Source of the DNA: Gammaproteobacteria bacterium
GTDB lineage: Bacteria; Pseudomonadota; Gammaproteobacteria; DSM-19610
Direction: 5' to 3'
Assembly: GCA_015494295.1 (NCBI GenBank)
Contig: WGBO01000001.1
Coordinates: forward strand, 1-52,573
Length of the DNA stretch: 52,573 nt
Shown here: positions 9,941 through 21,901 of the stretch, piece after piece
Layout of the letters: every line of letters begins with the position of its first letter
Position numbering within the stretch: position 1 is the first letter of the stretch
Program-made: the position numbers and the translations under genes
The notes under the pieces: model-generated
What the model saw: the letters and a program-made list of their open reading frames with translations, nothing else
The model's database searches: none
What the model was told of the DNA's origin: nothing

Positions 9941-11122
9941 CTAGAGTCCGCGCCGCAGGTCGTCGATCAGATCGTCCAGCGTTTCCAGACCCACCGCGAC
10001 GCGCACCAGTCCGTCGGAAATTCCCGCCTCGGCACGCTGTTCCGGCGTCAGGCGCCCGTGCGTGGTGGTTGCCGGGTGGGTGATGGTGGTCTTGGCGTCG
10101 CCGAGGTTGGCGGTGATGGAACAGATCCGGGTGCTGTCGATCAGCTTCCAGGCTGCCGCCTGCCCGCCCTTCACCTCGAAGGAGACGATACCGCCGTAGC
10201 CGCTCTGCTGACGGCTGGCCAACTCGTGCTGCGGGTGTGAGGCCAGGCCCGGGTAATGGACGCGTTCGACGTTCACCTGGTCCTGCAACCATTCGGCCAG
10301 CGCCTGCGCCGAGGCGCAATGCGCCTTCATGCGCAGCGACAGGGTCTCCAGGCCTTTCAGGAACACCCAGGCGTTGAAAGGGCTCATGCTCGGCCCGCAG
10401 GTGCGCAGGAAACCGTACACGCCCTCCCCGACCAGATCCCGGGCACCGACCACCGCGCCGCCGACGCAGCGCCCCTGGCCGTCGAGGTACTTGGTCGCGG
10501 AATGGATGACAATGTCGGCGCCGAGCGCCAGCGGCTGCTGCAGGGCGGGGGTACAGAAACAGTTGTCCACCACCAGCAGGCAGTCGCGGGCGTGCGCCAG
10601 GTCGGCCAGCGCGCGGATGTCGGCGACCTCTGTGAGCGGGTTGGACGGCGTCTCCAGGAACAGCAGCCGGGTTTCCGGCCGTATCGCCGCCGCCCAGGCG
10701 TCGACGTCGTCCTGGGCCACGAAGGTGGTCTCGATACCGAACTTCCGCAGGAAGTTGGTGAACAGCAGCGTGGTGCTGCCGAAGATGCTGCGCGACGACA
10801 CCACGTGGTCGCCGCTTTCCAGCAGGCCCGCGCAGGTGGCGTAGATGGCCGACATGCCGGAAGCAGTGGCCACGCAGCATTCGCCGCCTTCCAGCGCCGC
10901 CAGCCGCTCCTCGAAGGTGCGCACGGTGGGGTTGGTGAAGCGCGAGTAGATGTTGCCGGGATCCTCGCCGGAGAAGCGCGCCGCCGCGGCGGCGGCCGAC
11001 TCGAACACATAGCTCGAGGTCGGAAAGATGGGTTCGGCGTGTTCGCCTTCCGGAGTCCGGTGCTGACCGGCGCGTACCGCCAGCGTTTCCAGTCCCGGTC
11101 TCCTGTCGTCGTGGTCAGGCAT
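9941..11122 (-). CDS. metZ: O-succinylhomoserine sulfhydrylase
   Basis: MetZ makes homocysteine from O-succinylhomoserine and sulfide, the direct sulfhydrylation route to methionine, using PLP. The protein has 393 residues. Cys/Met-metabolism motifs are visible: YSRFTNPT near the N-terminus, TASGMSAI, VDNCFCTPALQQPL, and the PLP lysine in IHSATKYLDGQGR. The start at 11122 is chosen for its strong AGGGAG ribosome site; the longer frame adds an Arg/Pro-rich stretch unlike the family. It directly follows purF, the Pseudomonas order. Assignment as MetZ rather than MetB or MetC rests on this context and the SATKYLDGQGR region. Confidence 0.93.
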   Translation of the reverse strand: MPDHDDRRPGLETLAVRAGQHRTPEGEHAEPIFPTSSYVFESAAAAAARFSGEDPGNIYSRFTNPTVRTFEERLAALEGGECCVATASGMSAIYATCAGLLESGDHVVSSRSIFGSTTLLFTNFLRKFGIETTFVAQDDVDAWAAAIRPETRLLFLETPSNPLTEVADIRALADLAHARDCLLVVDNCFCTPALQQPLALGADIVIHSATKYLDGQGRCVGGAVVGARDLVGEGVYGFLRTCGPSMSPFNAWVFLKGLETLSLRMKAHCASAQALAEWLQDQVNVERVHYPGLASHPQHELASRQQSGYGGIVSFEVKGGQAAAWKLIDSTRICSITANLGDAKTTITHPATTTHGRLTPEQRAEAGISDGLVRVAVGLETLDDLIDDLRRGL

Positions 11123-11139
11123 GGCCTGCTCCCTGGGTG

Positions 11140-12651
11140 TCAAGCGTTGTTGTGCAGCTCGATGACTTCGTGGTCGGCGAGGCGGCGGTCCTGCTTGGCG
11201 GAATCGCAACGCAGCCTCTCGATATGTTCGAGATAGGCGCTGTCCACGCCGCCGGTGACATACTCGCCGGTAAACACCGAACAGTCGAACTCGTGGATGT
11301 CCGGGTTGCCCTTGCGCACCGCCTCGATCAGGTCGTCGAGTTCCTGGTAGACCAGCCAGTCGGCGCCGATCTCGCCGGCCACTTCCTCGACACTGCGGCC
11401 GTGTGCGATCAGCTCATCCTTGGTCGGCATGTCGATGCCGTACACGTTGGGATAGCGCACCGGCGGCGCCGCGGAGGCGAAATACACCTTGCGCGCGCCG
11501 GCATCGCGCGCCATCTGGATGATCTGCTGCGAGGTGGTGCCGCGCACGATGGAATCGTCCACCAGCATCACGTTCTTGTCGCGAAACTCCAGGTCGATGG
11601 CGTTGAGCTTCTGGCGCACGGACTTCTTGCGCTGCTGCTGGCCGGGCATGATGAAGGTGCGGCCGATGTAGCGGTTCTTGATGAAGCCCTCGCGGTACTT
11701 GATGCCCAGGCTGTTGGCGAGCTGCAGGGCGGCGGTACGGCTGGTGTCCGGAATGGGGATCACCACGTCGATGTCGTGCTCCGGGCGCTCACGCTGGATC
11801 TTCGCCGCCAGCGCCTCGCCCATGCGCAGACGCGCCTTGTACACCGACACGTTGTCGATGATGGAATCCGGGCGCGCCAGGTAGACGTGCTCGAAGATGC
11901 AGGGCGCGTAACGCGGCGTCTCGGCGCACTGGCGCGTGGCGATACTGCCGTCGTAGCCGAGAAACACCGCCTCGCCGGGACGCACGTCGTCGATGAGCTC
12001 GAACCCGAGCGAATCGAGCGCCACGCTCTCTGAGGCCACCATGTAGTCGAAACCCTCGCCGTTCTCGCGGCGGCCGTACACCAGCGGCCGCACGCCGTAG
12101 GGATCGCGGAAGGCGACGATGCCGAAACCGGTAATCATCGCCACCGCCGCGTAGGCGCCCTGGCAACGTTGGTGAACGCCCGACACCGCGGCAAACACAT
12201 CGTCGGCGTTGATGCGCAGCTTGCCGCGCCGCTGCAGTTCGTGCGCGAACACATTGAGCAGCACTTCCGAATCGGAATCGGTGTTGATGTGGCGCAGGTC
12301 CTCGCGGAACAGGTTCTGCTTGAGCGCCTCGGCGTTGACCAGGTTGCCGTTATGCGCCAGCGTAATGCCGTAGGGCGAGTTGACGTAGAAGGGCTGGGCC
12401 TCGGCGGAACTCTCGCAACCGGCAGTCGGGTAGCGCACGTGGCCGATGCCCATCTTGCCGCGCAGGCGCAGCATGTGGCGGGTATGAAACACGTCGCGCA
12501 CCAGCCCGTTGTTCTTGCGCAGGTAGAGCTGGCTGCCCTCGCAGGTCATGATGCCGGCGGCATCCTGTCCGCGATGCTGCAGGATGGTCAAGGCGTCGTA
12601 GATCGACTGGTTGACCGCGCCATTGGAAACGATACCGACTATGCCACACAC
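11140..12651 (-). CDS. purF: Amidophosphoribosyltransferase
   Basis: PurF makes 5-phosphoribosylamine from PRPP and glutamine, the first committed step of purine synthesis. The 503-residue protein starts MCGIVGIV, so Cys2 becomes the N-terminal catalytic cysteine of the class II glutaminase domain after Met removal. The C-terminal phosphoribosyltransferase domain carries the PRPP loop [14 protein letters not shown]. It lies 15 bases after cvpA and 17 before metZ, in one likely operon. Confidence 0.98.
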   Translation of the reverse strand: MCGIVGIVSNGAVNQSIYDALTILQHRGQDAAGIMTCEGSQLYLRKNNGLVRDVFHTRHMLRLRGKMGIGHVRYPTAGCESSAEAQPFYVNSPYGITLAHNGNLVNAEALKQNLFREDLRHINTDSDSEVLLNVFAHELQRRGKLRINADDVFAAVSGVHQRCQGAYAAVAMITGFGIVAFRDPYGVRPLVYGRRENGEGFDYMVASESVALDSLGFELIDDVRPGEAVFLGYDGSIATRQCAETPRYAPCIFEHVYLARPDSIIDNVSVYKARLRMGEALAAKIQRERPEHDIDVVIPIPDTSRTAALQLANSLGIKYREGFIKNRYIGRTFIMPGQQQRKKSVRQKLNAIDLEFRDKNVMLVDDSIVRGTTSQQIIQMARDAGARKVYFASAAPPVRYPNVYGIDMPTKDELIAHGRSVEEVAGEIGADWLVYQELDDLIEAVRKGNPDIHEFDCSVFTGEYVTGGVDSAYLEHIERLRCDSAKQDRRLADHEVIELHNNA

Positions 12652-12666
12652 GAGACTGACCCCTGA

Positions 12667-13158
12667 TTACTGAAATTGAATCTTTTCGGCGATGCCGGCG
12701 GGCAGGAAACTGCGCAGCCACATCGCCATGTCCTGGAAGTGCGGCAGCAACAGCGACTCGCTCCACCAGGGGTCGCGCGGCACCGCGGTGAGGCCCGCGA
12801 GCATCACCAGCACCGACACGATCACCACTCCACGCGCCACCCCGAACACCACGCCCAGCGCCCGGTCGGTCGCGCTCAGACCGGTTTTCTCGACCAGCAG
12901 GCCGACCAGGAAGCCGACGATGCCGCCGGCGATCACGGTGCCCACGAACAGGATGATAAAGGCCACCGCGCCGCGCACCGAAGGGGTGTCGATCCAGCGG
13001 TCGAGGTACGCGCCCAGGTCGTTGAAGAACAGCATCGCGATCCACAAGGCGGCGACCCAGCTCGCCAGCGACAGCGCCTCCTTGATGAAGCCGCGCCACA
13101 GGCTCAGCAACGCGGATACGGTGATGATCGCGAGGATGAAATAGTCGACCCAGATCAA
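12667..13158 (-). CDS. cvpA: CvpA family membrane protein
   Basis: CvpA is an inner membrane protein needed for colicin V production in E. coli, and it lies next to purF in many Gammaproteobacteria. The 163-residue protein has four likely membrane segments: WVDYFILAIITVSALLSL, the region around ALSLASWVAALWIAML, GAVAFIILFVGTVIAGGIVGFL, and GVARGVVIVSVLVMLAGL. The protein is complete. In the 94 bases upstream, a TAAAAT in this gene's direction could be its -10 box. Confidence 0.93.
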   Translation of the reverse strand: MIWVDYFILAIITVSALLSLWRGFIKEALSLASWVAALWIAMLFFNDLGAYLDRWIDTPSVRGAVAFIILFVGTVIAGGIVGFLVGLLVEKTGLSATDRALGVVFGVARGVVIVSVLVMLAGLTAVPRDPWWSESLLLPHFQDMAMWLRSFLPAGIAEKIQFQ

Positions 13159-13252
13159 GCGAAAACCTGCATATGTTTCCCGGGCCCCGTCAGGCCGATG
13201 CGGTACAAGCGGTTATTTTACTCGAAGGACGGCGGCGAAGGCGAACACTAAA

Positions 13253-13873
13253 TCAGCGCGCCGACAACACGCGTCCCTTGTGACCGAAACGCTCGGCGAG
13301 CTGCTTGCGCGCCTGCTCGGCCTCGCCGCGTTCCAGGAAAGGACCGACGCGCACCCGGTAGCGGGTCTTGCCCTCGATGCGCGCCTCCTCCACCTGGGTG
13401 GCGAAGCCACCCTTGCGCAGCTTGTCGCGCAACGCCAGCGCGTTGGCCTTGCTGGACAGGCTCACCACCTGAACCACCCAGGCATCGACCACGGCCGGGG
13501 GCACGGATGAAGCTGTGGCGGGGGCCGGCGTGGCCGCCGGGGCAGGTTGTTCCACGGCGGGCGGGGCAGACTCGGCGGCGGCCGCCGTCGCGGCTTCCGG
13601 CGACGCGGCGGGCGCGGCGTCCGGCTCCGCCTTGTCGTCGACGGGCGGCGCAACCGCGTCACTGACGATGGCGCGCAGCGCCGGTCCGGGCTCATCCCCG
13701 GGCGGGAAAGGTTCCAGCGGCAGCTCCGGGGCCAGCACCTCGGGCTCGGGCATTTCGCCCATGTCGGGCACCAGGGTACGATCCGGACCTTCCAGCAACA
13801 TGGGGATGAAGATGACCGCCAGCGCCACCAGCACCACCGCGCCGACCAGCCGCTGTTTCAGGTGATTGTCCAT
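13253..13873 (-). CDS. dedD: DedD-like SPOR-domain cell division protein
   Basis: SPOR proteins bind denuded peptidoglycan at the division septum. The 206-residue protein has the DedD layout: a short cytoplasmic N-terminus, one membrane segment (LVGAVVLVALAVIFIPMLLEG, about 9-29), a long Pro/Ala-rich linker (about 45-120), and a C-terminal SPOR domain (about 128-206) with WVVQVVSLSSKANALALRDKL and YRVRVGPFLERGEAEQ. The linker is low complexity, as is normal for the family. Gene order folC-dedD-cvpA-purF supports the name. Confidence 0.9.
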   Translation of the reverse strand: MDNHLKQRLVGAVVLVALAVIFIPMLLEGPDRTLVPDMGEMPEPEVLAPELPLEPFPPGDEPGPALRAIVSDAVAPPVDDKAEPDAAPAASPEAATAAAAESAPPAVEQPAPAATPAPATASSVPPAVVDAWVVQVVSLSSKANALALRDKLRKGGFATQVEEARIEGKTRYRVRVGPFLERGEAEQARKQLAERFGHKGRVLSAR

Positions 13874-13886
13874 TCCAGTTGTCCCC

Positions 13887-15155
13887 TCAGTCGAAGGCCG
13901 GGCCGAGCGTGGCCCATTCCGCCACCGTGTAAAAAGAACCGCAGACCAGGATACGGTCGCCGCGCCGGGTCCGCCGCGCGAGCCGCGCGCCGGCCTCGCG
14001 CACCGAGGCGCAGGACTCGACCGGCGCGCCGCTGCCGCGCAGCGCGGCCGCCAGCGTTTCCACGTCCAGCGCCCGCGCGACCGGCAGCCCCACCGGGTAC
14101 CAGTGGTCCACCTGTGACTGCAGCGCGCCGATGAAGGCGGCCACGTCCTTGTCCGCCATCATGCCGATCACCGCGTGGGTGTCGCCGCGCAGCGGACGGT
14201 GCCGCAGGGCGTCCACCAGCGCCAGCGCGGCCTGGGCATTATGGGACACATCCAGCACCTGTTCCACCGCGCCGGGCACGATCTGCACCCGCCCCGGCAG
14301 CTCCACCCATTTCAGCCCGGCAACCACCGCCGACTCCCCAACCGGCAAACGTTCGTGCAGACATTCCAGCGCCGCCAGCGCGGTGGCTGCGTTGGCAAGC
14401 TGGTGAACGCCCGGCAACCCCGGCCAGGCCAGTTCCTGGTAACAGCCGGCGACGCCCTGCCAGTGCCAGCGCTTGCCGCTGTGACGCACGAAGAAATCCT
14501 CTCCCAGCACGCGCAGCGGCGCGCCGACGGCAGCGGCGGCCTCGCGCAGACTGTCGGGCGGAGCGGCGTCGCCGCAGACCGCCGGGCGACCGGCGCGGAA
14601 TATGCCCGCCTTCTCGGCGCCGATCGCCTCGCGGGTATCGCCCAGCCATTCGGTGTGGTCCAGGCCGATGCTGGTCACCACCGCCACGTCCGCGTCGACG
14701 ATGTTCACCGCATCCAGGCGGCCACCCAGGCCGACTTCCAGCAACGCCACGTCCAGCGGCTCCGCGCCCATGATGTCCAGGGCAGCGAGCGTGCCGAACT
14801 CGAAATAGGTCAGGGAGTCCTCACCGCGCGCCGCGTCGATGCGGGCGAACGCCTCGCACCAGCGCGCGTCGGCGACGCTTTCCCCGTCGATGCGCAGGCG
14901 CTCGTTGTAGCGGAACAGGTGCGGCGAGGTATAGCAGCCGGTCCGGTAGCCGGCGCGGCGCAGGATCGATTCCAGCATGGCCAGCGTGGAACCCTTGCCG
15001 TTGGTGCCGGCCACGGTGATGACCGTCGGCGCCGGACGCAGGCAGCCGAGCCGGCGCGCCACCGCCGCCACCCGCTCCAGGCCGAGGTCGATGGCGACCG
15101 GGTGCAGGGTCTCCTGCCAGGCCAGCCACTCGGAAAGGGTCCGAAAACGCGTCAC
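13887..15155 (-). CDS. folC: Folylpolyglutamate synthase / dihydrofolate synthase
   Basis: FolC adds glutamate to dihydropteroate and then to folates. The 422-residue protein is a Mur-ligase-like ATPase, with P-loop TVAGTNGKGSTLAMLESIL, the ATP-site region ALLEVGLGGRLDAVN, TSIGLDHTEWLG, and C-terminal GMMADKDVAAF. It lies 43 bases after accD and 13 before dedD, on the same strand. The length is normal and nothing is missing. Confidence 0.97.
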   Translation of the reverse strand: MTRFRTLSEWLAWQETLHPVAIDLGLERVAAVARRLGCLRPAPTVITVAGTNGKGSTLAMLESILRRAGYRTGCYTSPHLFRYNERLRIDGESVADARWCEAFARIDAARGEDSLTYFEFGTLAALDIMGAEPLDVALLEVGLGGRLDAVNIVDADVAVVTSIGLDHTEWLGDTREAIGAEKAGIFRAGRPAVCGDAAPPDSLREAAAAVGAPLRVLGEDFFVRHSGKRWHWQGVAGCYQELAWPGLPGVHQLANAATALAALECLHERLPVGESAVVAGLKWVELPGRVQIVPGAVEQVLDVSHNAQAALALVDALRHRPLRGDTHAVIGMMADKDVAAFIGALQSQVDHWYPVGLPVARALDVETLAAALRGSGAPVESCASVREAGARLARRTRRGDRILVCGSFYTVAEWATLGPAFD

Positions 15156-15198
15156 GACGACCGACCGCGGCAGCGCGGCGACTCAGCGCGCGGCGGAA

Positions 15199-16065
15199 CT
15201 AGCCGCTGATCGGCGCATGATGGGTGAGGATGGCGAGCATCGACGCCACCCGTTCGCGCATCTCGCGACGGTCCACGATCAGGTCCAGGGTGCCGTGTTC
15301 GAGCAAAAACTCGCTGCGCTGGAAGCCTTCCGGCAGGGTCTCGCGCACGGTCTGCTCGATGACACGCGGGCCGGCGAAACCGATCAGCGCCTTGGGCTCG
15401 CCGATATTGATGTCGCCAAGCATGGCGAGGCTGGCCGACACGCCGCCCATGGTGGGGTCGGTCAGGACCGACACGAAAGGTATGCCGGCACGCGACAGGC
15501 GGTTAAGGGCAGCGCTGGTCTTGGCCATCTGCATCAGCGAGAACAGCGCCTCCTGCATGCGCGCGCCGCCGCTGGCGGAAAAGCACACCAGCGGGATATT
15601 GTGGTCGTAGGCGCTGTTGGCCGCGCGCACGAAACGCTCGCCGACCACCGACCCCATGGAACCACCCATGAAACCGAATTCGAAGGCCGCCGCCACCAGC
15701 GGAATGCCTTTCACCTGGCCGCGCATGGCCACCAGCGCGTCGGTCTCGCCGGTGGCTTTCTGCGCCGCCTTGAGGCGGTCGATGTATTTCTTGCTGTCGC
15801 GGAACCGGAGCGGGTCGGAAGGCTGGACCCCGGCGCCGATTTCCTCGCGCGGTTCCGGGTCCAGGAACAGGTCGAGACGCCGCCGCGCGCCGATGCGCAT
15901 GTGGTGGCCGCACTTGGGACACACCTCCTGGTTGCGTTCCAGCTCGGCGCGGTACAACACCGCGTCGCAATCCGGGCACTTCGACCACAGCCCTTCCGGC
16001 ACGGTGCGTTTTTCCTTGTTTTCGGTTCTGATGCGCGACGGCATCAGCTTTTCAAACCAGCTCAT
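15199..16065 (-). CDS. accD: Acetyl-CoA carboxylase carboxyltransferase subunit beta
   Basis: AccD forms, with AccA, the carboxyltransferase that makes malonyl-CoA for fatty acid synthesis. The 288-residue protein has the N-terminal four-cysteine zinc ribbon ([15 protein letters not shown], then VCPKCGHH). The carboxyltransferase core includes [21 protein letters not shown] and [19 protein letters not shown]. Gene order trpA-accD-folC is conserved in Gammaproteobacteria. Confidence 0.98.
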   Translation of the reverse strand: MSWFEKLMPSRIRTENKEKRTVPEGLWSKCPDCDAVLYRAELERNQEVCPKCGHHMRIGARRRLDLFLDPEPREEIGAGVQPSDPLRFRDSKKYIDRLKAAQKATGETDALVAMRGQVKGIPLVAAAFEFGFMGGSMGSVVGERFVRAANSAYDHNIPLVCFSASGGARMQEALFSLMQMAKTSAALNRLSRAGIPFVSVLTDPTMGGVSASLAMLGDINIGEPKALIGFAGPRVIEQTVRETLPEGFQRSEFLLEHGTLDLIVDRREMRERVASMLAILTHHAPISG

Positions 16066-16109
16066 GTCTCGATACCTGTGTACAGCTTCAGTTTACCCGC
16101 CCGGACGCT

Positions 16110-16916
16110 TCAACCGGCGTCCATCGCCGCGCGCATTTCCGCGATCACGCGCGGCGCCTCGGCGGGAATGCGTTCCGGCTCGTCCGCCAGCTCGGCAATG
16201 CGATTGACCAGCGCGCTGCCGACCACCACTGCATCGGCCACGCCGGCCACCTGCGCGGCCGACTGTGCGTCACGGATACCGAAGCCGACGCCCACCGGCA
16301 GGTCGGTATTGGCGCGGATCTGGTCGAGCTTCTCCTTCACCGCCTGCACGTCCAGGCGGTTGGCGCCGGTGACGCCCTTGAAGGAGACATAATAAAGGAA
16401 ACCGCCGCCGTTGTTCGCCATCAGGCGGATACGCTCGTCGCTGCTGGTGGGCGCGGCCAGGAAGATGGGATCGATATGCTGCGACTTGAGGGCGGCGACC
16501 AGTTCGCAACCCTCCTCCGGCGGCAGGTCGACGGTCAGCAGGCCGTCCACGCCGGCCTCGCGGGCGGCGGCGGCGAAAGCCTCGTAGCCCATCACCTCCA
16601 CGGGGTTCAGGTAACCCATCAGGATCACCGGGGTGTCGCCGTCGGTGGCGCGGAATGCCTTTACCATTTCAAGCACCTGGCGCAGGCTCACGTGGTGTTT
16701 CAGGGCGCGCTCGCAGGCGGCCTGGATCACCGGGCCGTCGGCCATCGGGTCGGAGAACGGCACGCCCAGTTCCAGCAGGTCGGCGCCCGCCTCCACCAGC
16801 GCGTGCATCAGCGGCACGGTGACATCCGGCTGCGGGTCGCCGGCGGTGATGTAGGGGATCAGCGCGGTGCGCCCGCTGGCGCGCAGGCTGTCGAAGCGGC
16901 TGGCGATGCGGCTCAT
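16110..16916 (-). CDS. trpA: Tryptophan synthase alpha subunit
   Basis: TrpA cleaves indole-3-glycerol phosphate to indole and glyceraldehyde 3-phosphate, in a complex with TrpB. The 268-residue protein has [11 protein letters not shown] near the N-terminus, [19 protein letters not shown] with the catalytic Glu, a VDLPPEE segment and the phosphate-binding end [12 protein letters not shown] and VVVGSALV. The start at 16916 forms an ATGA overlap with the trpB stop, which indicates coupled translation and equal subunit amounts. A longer open frame upstream lies inside trpB and is rejected. Confidence 0.98.
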   Translation of the reverse strand: MSRIASRFDSLRASGRTALIPYITAGDPQPDVTVPLMHALVEAGADLLELGVPFSDPMADGPVIQAACERALKHHVSLRQVLEMVKAFRATDGDTPVILMGYLNPVEVMGYEAFAAAAREAGVDGLLTVDLPPEEGCELVAALKSQHIDPIFLAAPTSSDERIRLMANNGGGFLYYVSFKGVTGANRLDVQAVKEKLDQIRANTDLPVGVGFGIRDAQSAAQVAGVADAVVVGSALVNRIAELADEPERIPAEAPRVIAEMRAAMDAG

Positions 16917-18127
16917 ACCTCGATGCCCTCCAGCGCGGCCACGGTGTGTATGTCCTTGTCGCCGCGGCCGGACAGGTTCACCAGCAGAATCCGGTCCTTG
17001 TCGAGCGTCGGCGCCAGTTGCCTGGCGTAGGCGAGCGCGTGGCTGGATTCCAGCGCCGGCATGATGCCTTCGCAGCGGGTCAGTTCGTGGAAGGCGTCCA
17101 GCGCCTGCTCGTCGGTGACGGCAACATACTGCGCGCGCCCGCAGTCCTTGAGCCAGGCGTGCTCGGGACCGACGCCCGGGTAGTCGAGGCCGGCCGACAC
17201 CGAATGGGTCTCGATGATCTGGCCGTCGGCGTCTTCCATCAGGTAGGTACGGTTGCCGTGCAGCACGCCGGGCCGGCCCGCGCACAGGGGCGCGGCGTGG
17301 CGGCCGCTGTCGATGCCCTCGCCGCCACCCTCGACACCGTACATGGCCACATCCTTGTCGTCGATGAAGGGGTAAAACAGGCCGATGGCGTTGGAACCGC
17401 CGCCGACGCACGCGATCAGCGCGTCCGGCAGCCGGCCGACCTGTTCCAGCATCTGCGCCCGCGCCTCGCGGCCTATAATGGCCTGGAAGTCACGCACCAT
17501 CGCCGGGTAGGGATGCGGCCCGGCCACGGTGCCGATAATGTAGAAGGTGTCGTCCACATTGGTGACCCAGTCGCGCATGGCCTCGTTGAGCGCGTCCTTG
17601 AGAGTCCTCGAACCGGATTCCACGGCCACCACCTCGGCGCCCAACAGGCGCATGCGGTAGACGTTGATGGCCTGGCGCTGGATGTCCTCGGCGCCCATGT
17701 ACACCACGCACTGCATGCCAAAGCGCGCCGCCACGGTGGCGGTCGCCACCCCGTGCTGGCCGGCGCCGGTTTCGGCGATGACGCGCTTCTTGCCCATGCG
17801 GCGGGCCAGCAGCGCCTGCCCAACGGTGTTGTTGACCTTGTGCGCGCCGGTATGGTTGAGGTCTTCACGCTTGAGGTAGATCTGCGCGCCGCCGAGCTGC
17901 CTGCTCCAGCGTTCCGCGTGGTACAGCGGGGAAGGCCGTCCCACGAAATGCGCCAGGTCCTGATCCAGCTCGCGCTGGAAACCGGGATCGGCGCAGAAGG
18001 TCTCGTAGGCCTGGCGGAGTTCCTCCAGCGGGCCCATCAGGGTCTCGGCGACGAACCGTCCGCCGTACGGGCCGAAATGCCCGTCGGCATCCGGTAACCC
18101 GGTCAAGTCACTGCATTGTGTCGCCAC
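16913..18127 (-). CDS. trpB: Tryptophan synthase beta subunit
   Basis: TrpB joins indole and serine to make tryptophan, using PLP. The 404-residue protein has the lysine loop [35 protein letters not shown], and the phosphate site [14 protein letters not shown]. It starts with GTG at 18127, with an AGGTG ribosome site, and overlaps the end of trpF by 20 bases. The spare out-of-frame ATG in the overlap belongs to the last codons of trpF. Confidence 0.97.
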   Translation of the reverse strand: MATQCSDLTGLPDADGHFGPYGGRFVAETLMGPLEELRQAYETFCADPGFQRELDQDLAHFVGRPSPLYHAERWSRQLGGAQIYLKREDLNHTGAHKVNNTVGQALLARRMGKKRVIAETGAGQHGVATATVAARFGMQCVVYMGAEDIQRQAINVYRMRLLGAEVVAVESGSRTLKDALNEAMRDWVTNVDDTFYIIGTVAGPHPYPAMVRDFQAIIGREARAQMLEQVGRLPDALIACVGGGSNAIGLFYPFIDDKDVAMYGVEGGGEGIDSGRHAAPLCAGRPGVLHGNRTYLMEDADGQIIETHSVSAGLDYPGVGPEHAWLKDCGRAQYVAVTDEQALDAFHELTRCEGIMPALESSHALAYARQLAPTLDKDRILLVNLSGRGDKDIHTVAALEGIEV

Positions 18128-18746
18128 GTGCTACACCTCGTATGAATGCTTCAATCTTTTCCGCCGACTTGATGCCCTTGTCGACTTCCACGCCGCTGCT
18201 GACGTCGACCGCCCACGGGCGGGTCAGGCGGATCGCCTGCTCGACATTGTCCGGCGTCAGGCCGCCCGCCAGGATCGCCGGCCGCTCGCCGATGGCAGGC
18301 ATGCGCGCCCAGTCGAAGGCCACGCCGCCACCGCCATGGATTTCCGGCTGCCAGGCGTCGAACAGGAAGCCGCTGGCGTGCGGGTGGGCGGCGATGGCGG
18401 CTTCCGGGTCCAGGTCGTTCTTCATGCCGATGGCCTTGATGTAGGGCCGCCCGTGGCCCTCGCACTGCGCCGCGGACTCGCTGCCGTGGAACTGCAACAG
18501 GTCGACCGGCACCTCCGCCAGCACTTCGCCGACCTGCTCGCGCGTCGGGTTCACGAACAGGGCCACGACGCTGACGAAAGGCGGCAGTTGCGCGCAGATC
18601 CGCGCCCCCCGCTCCACCGTGACGTGGCGCGGGCTGCGCGCATAGAACACCAGGCCGATGGCGTCGGCGCCCGCGCGCGCCGCCGCCAGCCCGTCCTGCT
18701 CGCGGGTAATCCCACAAATTTTGACACGGGTTCGCATGGGCTTCAT
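18108..18746 (-). CDS. trpF: Phosphoribosylanthranilate isomerase
   Basis: TrpF performs the Amadori rearrangement of phosphoribosylanthranilate in tryptophan synthesis. The 212-residue TIM-barrel protein has the catalytic cysteine in [34 protein letters not shown], and the catalytic Asp and phosphate-site regions [17 protein letters not shown] and [20 protein letters not shown] is used; an inner ATG at 18737 is possible. It is the first gene of trpFBA-accD-folC and is divergent from ftsH. Confidence 0.97.
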   Translation of the reverse strand: MKPMRTRVKICGITREQDGLAAARAGADAIGLVFYARSPRHVTVERGARICAQLPPFVSVVALFVNPTREQVGEVLAEVPVDLLQFHGSESAAQCEGHGRPYIKAIGMKNDLDPEAAIAAHPHASGFLFDAWQPEIHGGGGVAFDWARMPAIGERPAILAGGLTPDNVEQAIRLTRPWAVDVSSGVEVDKGIKSAEKIEAFIRGVARGDTMQ

Positions 18747-18859
18747 CCGGCACGGCGCAACAAGGCGCGTATCCTACCAGAAACGGCGCAGTTGCGGCGA
18801 TTTGACCACCCGGGCGCCGGGAAACTGCCGCCCGCCGGCCGGCCGCGCAGCACCCGCGC

Positions 18860-18888
18860 CTTGAATACCCCCGCGGCGAGCTCCATAT
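18860..18888 (+). promoter_or_regulatory. Sigma-32 (heat shock) type promoter of ftsH
   Basis: A -35 box CTTGAA (18860-18865) is followed after 15 bp by CTCCATAT (18881-18888). It matches the heat shock consensus CTTGAA, then CCCCATNT, at all but one specified base. Transcription would start near 18895, about 60 bases before the ftsH ATG. In E. coli, ftsH is under sigma-32 control and its product degrades sigma-32. Confidence 0.65.
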
Positions 18889-18953
18889 GCGTGGTACGCG
18901 CTCGCCGGCTGTCGCGGCGAACCCGCTTCACCCGACACAGCGACGAGGATCCC

Positions 18954-20873
<1,920 letters not shown>

Positions 20874-20887
20874 GCCGCGCGGCGGCG

Positions 20888-21667
20888 TCAGCCAAACACC
20901 GGCATGAAACCCCGCGCGGGCAGCCCGAACCGCGCCGGATAGCGCACCCCCACCAGGTACAGGCCATCCGCGGGGGCGGTCACCCCGCCACGCGCCCGGT
21001 CGCGGTGTTCGAGGATTTCCCTGGACCAGGCCGGCGCCTGATCGCCCCGGCCGATGGCCATCAGCACGCCGGCGATGTTGCGCACCATGTGGTGCAGGAA
21101 AGCGTTGGCCTCGATATCCAGGTAGATGAACTCGCCGTGGCGATTGAGTTCCAGCCGGTGCACGGTGCGCACCGGACTTTTCGCCTGGCAGGCCGTGGCG
21201 CGGTACGAGGAGAAATCGTGTTCGCCTACCAGGTGACGCGCACCGGCCCGCATGGAAGCCACGTCCAGCGCCGCGTGCGACCAGGTCACCCGACGCCGCA
21301 ACAGCGCGCTGGGCACCTCGCGGTTCAGGATCACGTAACGGTAGCTGCGCGCCTCGGCGGAAAAGCGCGCGTGGAAATCCTCGTCCACCGGCCGCACCCA
21401 CGTCAGCGTGACGCCGTCCGGCAGATTGGCGTTGGCGCCCAGCAGCCAGGAACGTTCGCGGCGTTGCGCGGTGGTTTCGAAATGCACCACCTGGTGAGTG
21501 GCGTGGACACCGGCGTCGGTGCGCCCGGCGCAGAACAGCTGCACCGGGTGGTCGGCAACCTTCGACAACGCCGCCTCCACCTCGGCCTGCACCGATGGCG
21601 CGTGCGGCTGACTCTGCCAGCCGGAAAACCCGGCGCCGTCGTATTCCACTCCACAGGCGATGCGCAT
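20888..21667 (-). CDS. truA: tRNA pseudouridine(38-40) synthase
   Basis: TruA makes pseudouridine at positions 38-40 of the tRNA anticodon arm. The 259-residue protein starts MRIACGVEYDGAGFSGWQ and has the catalytic aspartate in FCAGRTDAGVHATHQVVHF. FLHHMVRNIAGVLMAIGRG is near the C-terminus. It ends 14 bases from the convergent ftsH. It lies downstream of fimV as in Pseudomonas, but a terminator separates them, so it needs its own promoter in 21668-21840. I see no clear one there. Confidence 0.97.
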   Translation of the reverse strand: MRIACGVEYDGAGFSGWQSQPHAPSVQAEVEAALSKVADHPVQLFCAGRTDAGVHATHQVVHFETTAQRRERSWLLGANANLPDGVTLTWVRPVDEDFHARFSAEARSYRYVILNREVPSALLRRRVTWSHAALDVASMRAGARHLVGEHDFSSYRATACQAKSPVRTVHRLELNRHGEFIYLDIEANAFLHHMVRNIAGVLMAIGRGDQAPAWSREILEHRDRARGGVTAPADGLYLVGVRYPARFGLPARGFMPVFG

Positions 21668-21840
21668 GTCTTGTCCGCTAGCTGTCCAGTTGGGGAAACC
21701 GGCAGACGCGAAGACACCGGCTGCGCGACATCATACCGCCCGGAGCCACCGCGCCGCCAGACGCTTCATTTCCCCGCCCCCGGTATCACCATCCTCGATT
21801 TCAATGGGGGGAGCAGGCTCGAATGAAACCCACGCCAATG

Positions 21841-21870
21841 AAAAAGGGGGCGGTTGCGACCGCCCCCTTT
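21841..21870 (-). terminator. Rho-independent terminator after fimV
   Basis: A perfect 12-bp stem (arms 21843-21854 and 21859-21870, with a 4-base loop) is followed by TTTTT when read on the minus strand. It lies about 30 bases after the fimV stop and should end the leu-asd-fimV transcription before truA. Confidence 0.9.
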
Positions 21871-21901
21871 CCGGGTCATGTTACTTTGCAAAGCCCGCCG
21901 G